Shown: positions 8,287-16,170 of the stretch, in pieces
How the letters are laid out: every line of letters starts with the position of its first letter
Numbering within the stretch: the stretch's first letter is position 1
DNA from: Sphingobacterium yanglingense
GTDB taxonomy: Bacteria; Bacteroidota; Bacteroidia; Sphingobacteriales; Sphingobacteriaceae
DNA: 64,000 nucleotides
Direction of reading: 5' to 3'
Assembly: GCF_004363245.1 (NCBI RefSeq)
Contig: NZ_SNYV01000001.1
Location: forward strand, 62,001-126,000
Program-made: the position numbers and the translations under genes
The notes under the pieces: model-generated
Seen by the model: the letters and a program-made list of their open reading frames with translations, nothing else
Database searches by the model: none
What the model was told of the DNA's origin: nothing

Positions 8287-8383
8287 CGTCATATCGACCT
8301 TGTGGAGATGTCTATTAACTGTATAGGGTTAACTATTATGTCTTAGACCCATTCGACTCCGTTTCACTCCGCTCAGGGTGACG
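8287..8383. repeat. Palindromic element inside a CRISPR-like repeat (copy 1)
   Basis: Left end CGTCATATCGACCTTGTGG; right end, read on the minus strand, CGTCACCCTGAGCGGAGTG. It separates the 5' half (8247-8269) from the 3' half (8392-8414) of one repeat. The words ACAAATTGT and ACAAACTGT on the two sides could be a target duplication. Confidence 0.8.
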
Positions 8384-8483
8384 ATATAGTATACAAACTG
8401 TGATCATCTACAGGAAACAGAGCTATTATTTTATTGTACAACGAGTTGTCAATACCCTACAAATAGCATTTGCTTACTTCATT

Positions 8484-8588
8484 CGTCATACCGACCTTGT
8501 TGAGGTATCTATAGACTTTTTAGGGTTAACTATGTCGTTGGATCTCTCCGCTACGGTCCCCTATGATTCGGGACGTAGCGAGATGACG
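8484..8588. repeat. Palindromic element inside a CRISPR-like repeat (copy 2)
   Basis: Left end CGTCATACCGACCTTGTTG and right end GCGAGATGACG are inverted matches at the tips. An inner hairpin pairs GCTACG with CGTAGC and TCCC with GGGA. It splits the repeat at 8445-8618 at the same point as the copy at 8287. Confidence 0.8.
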
Positions 8589-8781
8589 GCAAGAAGATAA
8601 AATGTGATCATCTACAGGATTAGCGGGCAATACAACATAAAACTTAACGTTGTGAATACCCTACAAACTGAGATTATCTACAGGAAGGAATCTATATCAC
8701 CTTGATTCATTTCCTTGGTTGTGAATACCCTCCAAGCCGTGATCGTCTATAGGGTACCCCTGTCCGCAATCATTAATAATT

Positions 8782-8848
8782 AAGGGTACTTAGTGAGTGG
8801 CAGTATACCCTCACTCTACGGCTGAACAAGCAGCCTCAAATATTTTTT
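8782..8848 (+). ncRNA. tracrRNA-like RNA, copy 2, with terminator
   Basis: This is the second copy of the block at 7810. It has AAGGGTACTTAGTGAGTGGC, a GTGAG/CTCAC hairpin, then GGCTGAACAAGCAGCC, and ends in TATTTTTT, which gives the last hairpin the form of an intrinsic terminator on the + strand. It starts 28 nt after the terminal repeat of the right array. AGGGTA at its 5' end complements TACCCT in the repeats. The unchanged stems against a changed loop support selection for RNA structure. Confidence 0.75.
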
Positions 8849-9179
8849 ACCCATACCAATATATCAAAGAGCAATACTGTTCCTGTTTCATGCTTAAAAA
8901 GCATAAATGACCTGAACTAAAAATAATGGAGGATTTTTAAGCAATAATTGGTTTTTGTATAAAATTGGGCGCTAATACAGTTGCTTTATTATTACCTCTT
9001 TCTATAATTTTCCTGTTTTATTAAACAGGAGATTTAACGATGTTCTTATACAATGTGTTTTTCATGTTTATATAAGCTTTGGTTATCTCTAAACAAATGT
9101 AGGGTTTTTATTTTTAAAAACAAATTTTACAAAAACTATATTTTATTTTGTTTGCGCAAATATTAGTTCTATTTGTTTT
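8849..9179. other. AT-rich intergenic stretch before the XRE gene
   Basis: No ORF or RNA gene is recognisable. There is a hairpin-like pair TTTCCTGTTTTATTAAACAGGA near 9010 and a 10-bp palindrome TTTGCGCAAA at 9151-9160, 20 nt before the XRE start. The latter is a plausible operator for the downstream regulator. Confidence 0.4.
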
Positions 9180-9653
9180 GTGATAGCAGTAAACAAAGAT
9201 ATATTAAAGGTATTAGGTGAAAAGATACGTATTCGTCGTGAAGAACTTTCCTATTCTCAAAACGATGTTGCTGATTTAACCGGGCTTACAACTATTACCG
9301 TACTCGCCTTAGAAAAAGGTCGTGGTACTACCCTTAATAACTTCTTGCTCATTTGTCGCGCTTTACAAATCCAGCCGCGGGATCTTTTTGAGAGCGACAT
9401 CGAACTCACCCCACTTTTTGCTTTGCCTCCCGAATCTCAAAAACGCGTAGAGAAGAATCAGAAGCTAGATCATCTGGTATACGACTCCGATTTTTTTGAA
9501 ACCCCGAGACGTGTCTCTGATGTGATAAAAGAACTGAATGCAGATAAGGCCGATAGTAACAAATACTCTGTCTACCTGACAGGTTACTGCAAAGAAGGAG
9601 GGTTGGACTATATCAAAGAAGGGAATTATAAAAAGTATTTGAAGAAGAAGTAA
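9180..9653 (+). CDS. XRE-family transcriptional regulator
   Basis: This 157-residue protein has an N-terminal HTH (about 10-68: LGEKIRIRREELSYSQNDVA, DLTGLTTITVLALEKGRGT, NNFLLICRALQIQPRDLF) of the XRE/Cro type. A polar C-terminal region of unknown fold ends GLDYIKEGNYKKYLKKK. The chosen start is GTG at 9180; no in-frame ATG precedes the HTH. In many genomes such regulators precede HipA-type or other partner genes. Here only a truncated ATPase gene follows 237 nt later, so the partner may have been lost. The palindrome at 9151-9160 may be its operator. Targets are unknown. Confidence 0.85.
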   Translation: MIAVNKDILKVLGEKIRIRREELSYSQNDVADLTGLTTITVLALEKGRGTTLNNFLLICRALQIQPRDLFESDIELTPLFALPPESQKRVEKNQKLDHLVYDSDFFETPRRVSDVIKELNADKADSNKYSVYLTGYCKEGGLDYIKEGNYKKYLKKK

Positions 9654-9825
9654 CCGCTACTCTAAAAAGTGAGTCACTCCAGATAGAACACTTTTGATAT
9701 AATAAAATCCTTTTAAATCTACCTACTCATATGGCCTATGAAATATGGATTGTATAAACCTAAATGATTGATTTTTAAAAGATATTCTGTTGTTTTTGCA
9801 TCTACCCGTACAAATATGTATTTTT

Positions 9826-9880
9826 GAAATAATATAAAATATTAAAGTGCTACTTTAAAATAATATGAAATATTAAGGTG
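9826..9880 (+). repeat. Imperfect direct repeat upstream of the ATPase fragment
   Basis: GAAATAATATAAAATATTAA plus AGTG at 9826-9849 recurs as AAAATAATATGAAATATTAA plus GGTG at 9857-9880, a 31-nt step. The rest of 9654-9890 shows no gene. The pair could be a regulator site or a local duplication. Confidence 0.6.
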
Positions 9881-9890
9881 TATTAATGCT

Positions 9891-10052
9891 ATGTTTAAGA
9901 GAAAACAAGTGTTTCAAGATGCTGGTGCTGAAAGTTTGTTCCTATGGGGTGCCCGACAGACGGGTAAAACAAGTCTGTTAAAGGAGCGGTACCCCAATGC
10001 ATTGTGGTTTGATTCCTCCGAGGATTATATATGGGATAATAGACTACTATAA
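9891..10052 (+). pseudogene. Truncated AAA-family ATPase (Walker A fragment)
   Basis: An ORF of only 53 codons runs from ATG at 9891 to TAA at 10050-10052. It encodes a clear Walker A segment, LFLWGARQTGKTSLLKERYP (residues 16-35), followed by NALWFD. This is the start of the Bacteroidota ATPase group with a DUF4143-type C-terminus, whose members run to about 370-400 residues. Everything after residue 53 is missing and the next gene is convergent, so this is a remnant. It may be the scar of a deletion or a recombination that removed neighbouring accessory genes. Confidence 0.7.
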
Positions 10053-10064
10053 TCACCAGTATAG

Positions 10065-10676
10065 TTAAATCAATTTTTGCTCAATAGCTATTCTTATCAG
10101 TACTGCTGTATTTTTAGCATCCAGTTTCAATAATAGATTTTTTCGATAACTTTTGATCGTTTCGGGGCTTAAGAAAATACGCTCTGCAATTTCTCCGTTA
10201 GTCAATCCTTCGGCTACGAGCCGGAGCATTTCTCGTTCACGGTCGCTGAGCCAGATGTGGTTTTCTTTAGGTCTATTCATCATCATGTCGATTTCGTGAC
10301 AGAGAAATGTCTCTCCATTCGCTACAGCTTGTATGCCTGCCAGCACCTCTTCGGTCATCGCATTTTTGATTAAATAACCGGATGCTCCGTTATCGAGCAT
10401 CTGTCGTACGATACTGTACTCGTTGTGTGTGGTCAGTGCGAGAATCTTGATATCAGGATTCAGCGTTTTTATTTCCTTGCATAGATCTACGCCACTCCTA
10501 TCCGGTAGGCCCACGTCCATTAATAGGACATCGGGTTTCCAAAAATTGACGGAATCCCTGCATTGCGCAGCACTATGGGCGATGCCCACAACTTGCGCTA
10601 TACCCGAGTCATCAATCAATCCCTGCAATCCTTCGGTAAGGATTTTGTGGTCATCTACAATGGCTACCTTAATCAT
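10065..10676 (-). CDS. NarL/FixJ-type response regulator
   Basis: This 203-residue protein has a receiver domain at 1-120 with VDDH acidic residues at 7-10, phospho-acceptor Asp54 in LLMDVGLPD, and a conserved Lys in YLIKNAM. A LuxR-type HTH follows at about 142-203 (LSDREREMLRLVAEGLTNGE and SPETIKSYRKNLLLKL). It overlaps or abuts the histidine kinase gene (stop of the kinase at 10678), so the two form one operon on the minus strand. The kinase presumably phosphorylates Asp54. Target genes are unknown; the lipoprotein cluster divergent at 12805 is a candidate by position only. Confidence 0.95.
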   Translation of the reverse strand: MIKVAIVDDHKILTEGLQGLIDDSGIAQVVGIAHSAAQCRDSVNFWKPDVLLMDVGLPDRSGVDLCKEIKTLNPDIKILALTTHNEYSIVRQMLDNGASGYLIKNAMTEEVLAGIQAVANGETFLCHEIDMMMNRPKENHIWLSDREREMLRLVAEGLTNGEIAERIFLSPETIKSYRKNLLLKLDAKNTAVLIRIAIEQKLI

Positions 10677-10677
10677 A

Positions 10678-12624
10678 TTATGAAAGTTTTGTGAGATCCA
10701 GTTCGATATGGATTTCTGTACCTTGAGCCGAAGAAAGAATTTCCATCTTTCCCTGAAATGCCTCTACACGACTTCGAATATTTTGAAGCCCCATTCCTTC
10801 GGTTGTACTATCCGGTTTGAAGCCTTTTCCGTTGTCCTGTACGGTAAAGGATACACGGTCGGCCTCCTGAACCAGCTGTACATTGATCTGGGTTGCTTCG
10901 GCATGTTTTAATACATTGTTGACCAACTCATGGATACAACGATAAATCATAATTTCCATTTTTTCCGGCAGACGCGCCTCATTTCCGAAGTAATGGAACC
11001 TAGCTAAGGGAATAGCTGCACAAAAGTCGGATAGCGATACCTTAAGCCCAAAGCGCAATAGGCTCTCGGGCATCATATGGTGTGCCACACGACGCAGCTC
11101 CTGTATAGAATCGTCGAGCATGCCCATTGCTTTTTGGAATCTCGATACATCCACTGATTCGAGTAGGGCATTTCCTTGTACTTGAGGCAGATTGAGCTTT
11201 ACGGCCGATAGCATACTGCCCAGACCGTCATGCAGATCACGGGCTAGACGTGTGCGCTCTGCTGTTTCGCCATCTAGGGTCGCTTGTACGGCTACCAATT
11301 GTTTTTCCTGCTCGAGCCGTTGCGTTTCTTTCTCCGCAAGCTTTCTCCTGCTTACAGCGAGTCGGTAGCGTATATACGCAAATGCGAGCGCTATCAGCAA
11401 AAGGAGTGCTCCCGCGATTCCTAGCCAGATATATAATTGATGTTGTTTTTCCAATGCTTCTATTTTCAGCTCTTTCTTTTGGGTCTCGTATCTAACCTGG
11501 AGTTCGGATAGTGATTTTTGATAAGATTCGGTCGTATGTCGATCGGCAAATTCCCTATACCTATCCATATACTTGTAACTGAGATCGGGATGGCCTAGAT
11601 AGGCATTGGCCAGCACTAGGTTTGAATATATATTCCTAATGATATTGATGTCGGTAGAATCCGTTGCCAATACTTCAATAGCCACCTCGGCAGACCGGGC
11701 GTAATGCCCCTGATAGAAGAGCGTATTGGACATAATCGTTAGCGCTTCAGCAGTATTGCGTGCAAAGCCCAGATCTTTGGCTCTGTCTACTGCCTGCCTT
11801 GCAAGGGGGACAGCGACATTGTATTCGTGATGATGATAATACACTTTTGCTAGTGTCTGGAGCGCTTTGTTCTCGAAAAGCCTATTGCCTGTTTGCCCAA
11901 AAAGCTTCATGGCTTTCTGGGCGTATTGTACGGATGTGTCCTTTGGGTCTCCCAATTCCAGACCAACATCACTTAGCGCGATATAAACACTCCCTAGCCC
12001 TTCATTGTCTTTGGTTTTGATAGCTAGTTGTTCTGCTTTTTTTAAGTAGGGCAGCGCCTGTCGATGATTGGCCATGATTTGGTAAATACCAGCTATATTG
12101 GAATAGATAAGGGTGAGTCCATTAATGTCCTGATGTGCTTCAAGAGTTTTTGCGGCATTTAGGTAGTTTTCAATTGCTTCATTGTACATACTCTGGACTC
12201 GATAGATATTAGCATAAGTATTATATATAGCCGCCAACATTCGGTAATCATTCAGATTTTCGGCAATCGGTTTAGCTTTTTCGAGATAGATCATCGCGGT
12301 ATCATTGACCCCGTCCATATAGTAGGATACCCCGATATTTTTAAGGAAGGTGCCTGTCATCTTTTTGTTCCCAGTCTTTTGGGCCAGTTCTAGGCCCAGT
12401 TTTCCGTAATGAATAGATCGTCCGGCATCAACACTGTTATAAAACCAGTTGAGGTCATCCAATATCTTGATTTGATCTCCAACCGTCAGCTTACCTGTTT
12501 GCAATACCTGTTCGAGTGAGTCAAGATTCTGGCAAAAAACCCCCGACGAAAATGACATAGCTAACAGACATAACCATAGGTGCCGTATTCGTTGTATTTT
12601 TTTAAATATAATTTTCATCATCAT
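10678..12624 (-). CDS. TPR-containing sensor histidine kinase (HisKA_3 type)
   Basis: The start is placed at the MMMKII cluster (12624, or 12618 for the third Met). From there a signal peptide ending SSGVFCQ is seen; the 27 codons upstream run through a palindrome and look non-coding. Domains in order: periplasmic TPR repeats, one transmembrane helix (YIWLGIAGALLLLIALAFAY), a coiled coil (KLAEKETQRLEQEKQL), the HisKA_3 box LARDLHDGLGS with the phospho-His at about residue 465, and an HATPase domain (N-box HELVNNVLKH, G-box DNGKGF, GMGLQNIRSR). TPR-kinases of this form pair with LuxR-type regulators, as here. The signal sensed is unknown. Confidence 0.92.
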   Translation of the reverse strand: MMMKIIFKKIQRIRHLWLCLLAMSFSSGVFCQNLDSLEQVLQTGKLTVGDQIKILDDLNWFYNSVDAGRSIHYGKLGLELAQKTGNKKMTGTFLKNIGVSYYMDGVNDTAMIYLEKAKPIAENLNDYRMLAAIYNTYANIYRVQSMYNEAIENYLNAAKTLEAHQDINGLTLIYSNIAGIYQIMANHRQALPYLKKAEQLAIKTKDNEGLGSVYIALSDVGLELGDPKDTSVQYAQKAMKLFGQTGNRLFENKALQTLAKVYYHHHEYNVAVPLARQAVDRAKDLGFARNTAEALTIMSNTLFYQGHYARSAEVAIEVLATDSTDINIIRNIYSNLVLANAYLGHPDLSYKYMDRYREFADRHTTESYQKSLSELQVRYETQKKELKIEALEKQHQLYIWLGIAGALLLLIALAFAYIRYRLAVSRRKLAEKETQRLEQEKQLVAVQATLDGETAERTRLARDLHDGLGSMLSAVKLNLPQVQGNALLESVDVSRFQKAMGMLDDSIQELRRVAHHMMPESLLRFGLKVSLSDFCAAIPLARFHYFGNEARLPEKMEIMIYRCIHELVNNVLKHAEATQINVQLVQEADRVSFTVQDNGKGFKPDSTTEGMGLQNIRSRVEAFQGKMEILSSAQGTEIHIELDLTKLS

Positions 12625-12683
12625 AATAGATTGCTTATCAGGTTTATCTAAGACAAAGATAGTCATAACCCCTGCTGAATAAA

Positions 12684-12700
12684 ACCCCCCTTTGGGGGGT
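12684..12700. promoter_or_regulatory. G/C-run palindrome upstream of the histidine kinase
   Basis: ACCCCCCTTTGGGGGGT is a perfect inverted repeat in otherwise AT-rich DNA. Read on the minus strand it is followed by TTTTATT, so it could be a terminator-like attenuator. It could also be an operator for the kinase operon or for the divergent lipoprotein operon. Confidence 0.5.
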
Positions 12701-12804
12701 ATCATAGATGACGGATAGCGGGTAATTTTGACCTATGCAAACGTTGGCCTGCAATACAGGCTAACTTATATAGGGCAAAAATTATAAACGAATACTATAA
12801 ACTT

Positions 12805-13563
12805 ATGGAAACAACAATTAAAAAAAAGGCAATAGGACTATGCTTGCTCATGATGATGCTACTAGCTTGTACAAAGTCTGCCGAGGATACAGACGAATTA
12901 GGTGAAGAAAAAGGCTATGCCACAGGCAAAGTGTTGGATGGAACAGGTAATCCTATTCCAGGAGCAAGAATAGTGCTGGACAACACGATACTATATGCCT
13001 CCTACATACACGGAACGACTGATAAGAACGGTATCTACAAAATTAAAGCACAACTGGGGGCGTGGCGGACATTTGCCTATGCGGATAAGACGTACAACGG
13101 ACAGAAATATACTATGGAGCTTTTTCCGGACAAGACTGATGCTTATAACGAAGAAGGTGCTGTCCGCAATTTTACCTGGAAACTGGAAGGCCGAATGCCT
13201 TGGGAAGCAGAAAACTACTACGGAGGATTCGTGATGTTGAGGTCGGGTGATGGTTTTTACGAAGATGAGAAAGACATCGAGCTGGTATTTACACCTGTCG
13301 GACCGCTCATCGACGGTTCTGCGGGACGTACATTGTCGATCCGTTATGGTGAGGACAAATGGCAGAACCGCTATGAATTACAGGACATCCCCATTGGACG
13401 GTATAAGGTGAAGGCAATATTGAAAAAGAACGGCACAGACCAACCATTGAAGGTCGAAGACTGGGATAAACAGGATGGTCTGAAGCCCGAGATCCAGCTG
13501 GATTTCCTGCCCGACCCACCGAACAGAGGTCATAATTCGGCATCTATAGCAATTGGGTATTAA
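12805..13563 (+). CDS. Lipoprotein with carboxypeptidase-regulatory-like domain
   Basis: This 252-residue protein starts with a lipoprotein signal ending LLAC (about residues 19-22). Residues 37-85 form a CarboxypepD_reg-like beta sandwich (ATGKVLDGTGNPIPGARIVL and GTTDKNGIYKIKAQLG), common in Bacteroidota surface proteins. The remaining part is beta-rich with no motif I recognise. It is the first of three envelope genes on + (30 and 32 nt apart) that are likely co-transcribed, and it lies divergent from the two-component operon. Function is unknown. Confidence 0.8.
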   Translation: METTIKKKAIGLCLLMMMLLACTKSAEDTDELGEEKGYATGKVLDGTGNPIPGARIVLDNTILYASYIHGTTDKNGIYKIKAQLGAWRTFAYADKTYNGQKYTMELFPDKTDAYNEEGAVRNFTWKLEGRMPWEAENYYGGFVMLRSGDGFYEDEKDIELVFTPVGPLIDGSAGRTLSIRYGEDKWQNRYELQDIPIGRYKVKAILKKNGTDQPLKVEDWDKQDGLKPEIQLDFLPDPPNRGHNSASIAIGY

Positions 13564-13593
13564 AAAAATAATATAAACTTAAATAGATAGAAA

Positions 13594-14394
13594 ATGAAAA
13601 CAATGATCAATAAAACAATATGGCTGCTTTTCATTGCAGTAGCCCTGGTTTCCTGTTCAAAAGACGATGACTGCGATCCGGAAGATGAGAACAGTCCGTG
13701 CTACGCAGGTGTCGGTTCTGGCGACAGGTTGCTCCTTACCGAAGAAAAGACAAATGGTAAAACTGAAATGAGATTTGAATACAATGCTAAGAATCAGGTA
13801 GTGGTGCGGCATATATATGGCATCGATGGGACCGTGGTCACAGAAAATTTTACCTACAATGGAAATAAAATGATCAAAATAGAACGGAAATCCGGCGGAC
13901 AATCTACTATGACTGAGGAATATACCTATGGGTCCGGAGATAAACCCACCTCTGGAGTGTTGAAAAATGGCAAGAATGAAACCATTGCAACCATGACGTA
14001 TAACTATTCCGGGAGGAATGTAACCGAAACTTCATTCGATACAGAGGGAAACCAGGTCAACATCTCTACCTATACATCTGATGAAAAAGGCAACCCTATT
14101 AAATGGGAAACTGTTGGTGCATATAATTCGTTTACCATGACTCATATACTAGGCGATTATGATGACAAACCGTACCGCTATACAAGTTATCCATGGGCAT
14201 GGAAATTAAGCTCCGTAAATAATGCCCGTTCATATTCCCTGACTACATCTGGAGTGGGTGGAGGCACCACAACAAATGACAACTGGGTATTCAGTTATAA
14301 TACCGCGGGCTACCCTGTCAAGGCTGAAGTCTATGACAAGAATACCAAGGTATTGAAAGAGACACGTGTATTTACCTACAAGAAAGCGAGCTAA
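13594..14394 (+). CDS. Lipoprotein with YD/RHS-like strand repeats
   Basis: This 266-residue protein has a signal ending LVSC (residues 18-21) and then an acidic stretch, SKDDDCDPEDENSPC. The body contains repeated strand pairs such as MRFEYNAKNQVVVRHIYG, ENFTYNGNKMIKIERKSG and EEYTYGSGDKPTSGVLKNG, like short YD-type beta repeats found in many Bacteroidota lipoproteins. It is the second gene of the three-gene envelope operon. No enzyme motif is visible. Confidence 0.78.
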   Translation: MKTMINKTIWLLFIAVALVSCSKDDDCDPEDENSPCYAGVGSGDRLLLTEEKTNGKTEMRFEYNAKNQVVVRHIYGIDGTVVTENFTYNGNKMIKIERKSGGQSTMTEEYTYGSGDKPTSGVLKNGKNETIATMTYNYSGRNVTETSFDTEGNQVNISTYTSDEKGNPIKWETVGAYNSFTMTHILGDYDDKPYRYTSYPWAWKLSSVNNARSYSLTTSGVGGGTTTNDNWVFSYNTAGYPVKAEVYDKNTKVLKETRVFTYKKAS

Positions 14395-14426
14395 AATTTA
14401 TTCAGCATTACTTAATATACAAAAAA

Positions 14427-14966
14427 ATGAAAAAACTATTCTTTATCCTTTTCGCGGCTTTTATGACAATAACCGTTCATGGACAACAATTTCAAAAAGG
14501 AACTACTGCAATCAATGCCGGTATCGGACTGGGTACGGCTTTGGGTGGTCTCGGCAAGGCCCGTCCTGCTATTGCAATAGCTGTCGACCATGGGATGTGG
14601 GCTGTCGGAGGCTCGGGCGTCGTCAGCCTAGGAGGCTATGTCGGCAATACGGGGTATAAATACAATGACCTGGGCTATACGGCTAAATGGAATTATACCA
14701 TTGTGGGACTGAGAGGTGCCTATCACTACAATGGCCTGAGCGAAGTCCCATCGTTGGATGTGTACGGAGGTGCGATGCTTGGTTATAATATTGCCAAATA
14801 TTCGTCAGATAGCGGAGATGACTCATTTGCCAATACCTATGGAAGCGGACTGGGTTTTTCGGGCTTTATTGGCGGAAGATGGTTTTTTACAGAAAGCATA
14901 GGAGCCTATGCTGAGCTAGGATACGGTGTTTCGATATTGAATGCAGGGGTTACCTTTAAATTTTAA
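14427..14966 (+). CDS. Small outer-membrane beta-barrel protein
   Basis: This 179-residue protein has a Sec signal (MKKLFFILFAAFMTITVHGQ, residues 1-20) and then alternating Gly-rich amphipathic strands that end AELGYGVSILNAGVTFKF, with a terminal Phe as in barrels. It resembles the eight-strand OmpW/OprF-N-type porin family. It is the last gene of the three-gene envelope operon and is followed by a terminator at 15026. Function is unknown. Confidence 0.82.
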   Translation: MKKLFFILFAAFMTITVHGQQFQKGTTAINAGIGLGTALGGLGKARPAIAIAVDHGMWAVGGSGVVSLGGYVGNTGYKYNDLGYTAKWNYTIVGLRGAYHYNGLSEVPSLDVYGGAMLGYNIAKYSSDSGDDSFANTYGSGLGFSGFIGGRWFFTESIGAYAELGYGVSILNAGVTFKF

Positions 14967-15025
14967 TCAGAATCCTACAGAACACTCCCTATTAATATGC
15001 ACTATTGTACTAACATGGGCGCAAG

Positions 15026-15056
15026 AAGGAAAACCTCTTTTTAGGAGGTTTTTCCT
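15026..15056 (+). terminator. Terminator of the three-gene envelope operon
   Basis: AAGGAAAACCTC pairs with GAGGTTTTTCCTT around a TTTTTA loop, 60 nt past the stop. The T-run lies inside the stem-loop and there is only a short T tail. Confidence 0.7.
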
Positions 15057-15167
15057 TATAAGCGACTTTGAGTTCGATTCTTTATGGATTATCTAATGGG
15101 ATGTGTATTTTCTATTTAGCTCCTTTATTCCTATCTTAGGTCTATATCAATTATGACTTAAGATACT

Positions 15168-16157
15168 ATGTCACATAGAGAACTCTCCCATTTATGGAAA
15201 GAGGCGGTGGTGTCTAGGCGTAGCCCACGAGATGTAGCGAAGACGATGCACCTTTCTATATTTTCACAAGGGATGCTATCCAACCCTGCTGAAGGAATAC
15301 ATTTGATTCAATCCCGGATGGATGATATCGTCATCTTGGAAGTCAAAGGTCAGTCAGCAGGCTTACATGCTGTTGATTTGCCATCTGTCGGCAATGAGGT
15401 GCTGTGGCTCTCTATACAGCTGCAGGGCAAGACGGTATTTCCGAATGGAGCGAATAACTACGCAGACTGTTTAATGTCGTTTACTGCACAATCAGAGCGC
15501 TATACGCTGACCTTAGCCGCCGAACGGCAATGGGCACTCTTTTTGGGGCTTACAGGGAATTCGAGATTGCAGCTTTTGGCCGAATTGCCCGCTCTGAGAC
15601 AGGCTTATGATGAGCAACAGCATAATACATTACGGTCTATATCTATTTCTTATCTCGAACGGCAGATTATTGAGGGGCTGTGTAAAAAAGCATTAGGGCC
15701 ATTCAACGCGCTGTACCAGACCGGTGTCGCTATAGGGCGACTTTTTAGTAATTATACGATTCAGCTGACGCAACCTAGGATTCTTTCCAAAGAAGAGACC
15801 CTGATACAAATTTATCATAGGGCGTTGGCTTATGTTCAGGAACACTATTTAATATATGATTTGACGAGTGAAAAGATTGCCGATGTACTTGGCTGCTCGG
15901 TACGGAATCTAACAAGAGCATTTGAGGGAAGGTCTTTAGGAGTGAAAGCAACCATAATTACGGTAAGACTATATAAAGCGAGAGAACTGTTAAAGAGCCA
16001 GTCCGATCTTTCTATCGCGGATATAGCTGCAAAGCTTCATTTTCCAGATGCTAAGCACTTTGCAGTACAGTATAAAAAGTGTTTTTGCCGAACCCCTAGG
16101 GAGGAGCGTAAGACGGGGACAGTATTGATAAAGGATAGGTTAAGAAAGGAGAGATAG
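15168..16157 (+). CDS. AraC-family transcriptional regulator
   Basis: This 329-residue protein has a C-terminal AraC-type double HTH (about 215-310): LTSEKIADVLGCSVRNLTRA, then LYKARELLKSQSDLSIADIA, then KLHFPDAKHFAVQYKKCFCR and TPREER. The N-terminal 200 residues are beta-rich and probably form a ligand or dimer domain; they show no clear cupin motif. It is a single gene on +, with the envelope operon upstream and the 21-bp repeat tract downstream. Its inducer and targets are unknown. Confidence 0.88.
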   Translation: MSHRELSHLWKEAVVSRRSPRDVAKTMHLSIFSQGMLSNPAEGIHLIQSRMDDIVILEVKGQSAGLHAVDLPSVGNEVLWLSIQLQGKTVFPNGANNYADCLMSFTAQSERYTLTLAAERQWALFLGLTGNSRLQLLAELPALRQAYDEQQHNTLRSISISYLERQIIEGLCKKALGPFNALYQTGVAIGRLFSNYTIQLTQPRILSKEETLIQIYHRALAYVQEHYLIYDLTSEKIADVLGCSVRNLTRAFEGRSLGVKATIITVRLYKARELLKSQSDLSIADIAAKLHFPDAKHFAVQYKKCFCRTPREERKTGTVLIKDRLRKER

Positions 16158-16170
16158 CGGAAAGTATAGA

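Larger units (their letters stand above)
8247..8753 (+). CRISPR. CRISPR-like array, right cluster (four repeats, three spacers)
   Basis: Repeats lie at 8247-8414 (split), 8445-8618 (split), 8649-8684 and 8718-8753. The intact 36-nt form begins GTTGTGAATACCCTACAAAC and ends ATTATCTACAGG or TCATCTACAGG. Spacers are 8415-8444 (30 nt), 8619-8648 (30 nt) and 8685-8717 (33 nt) and share no sequence. The two split repeats carry a palindromic element at the same internal point, after ACAAA; their 3' halves (8392-8414 and 8603-8618) resume with TGTGATCATCTACAGG. The last repeat is degenerate, as is usual at an array end. No adaptation genes are present. A tracrRNA-like RNA follows at 8782. Together with the minus-strand operon this suggests a guide source for the dead Cas12f-like protein. 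Confidence 0.78.

Noticed and set aside
8400..8600. A 66-codon ORF inside the right array
   Set aside because: It spans a split repeat, a spacer and a palindrome and has no coding character.
7356..8848. A normal adaptive CRISPR-Cas locus
   Set aside because: No cas1, cas2 or nuclease-competent effector is present, the array is tiny, and its repeats are broken by other elements.
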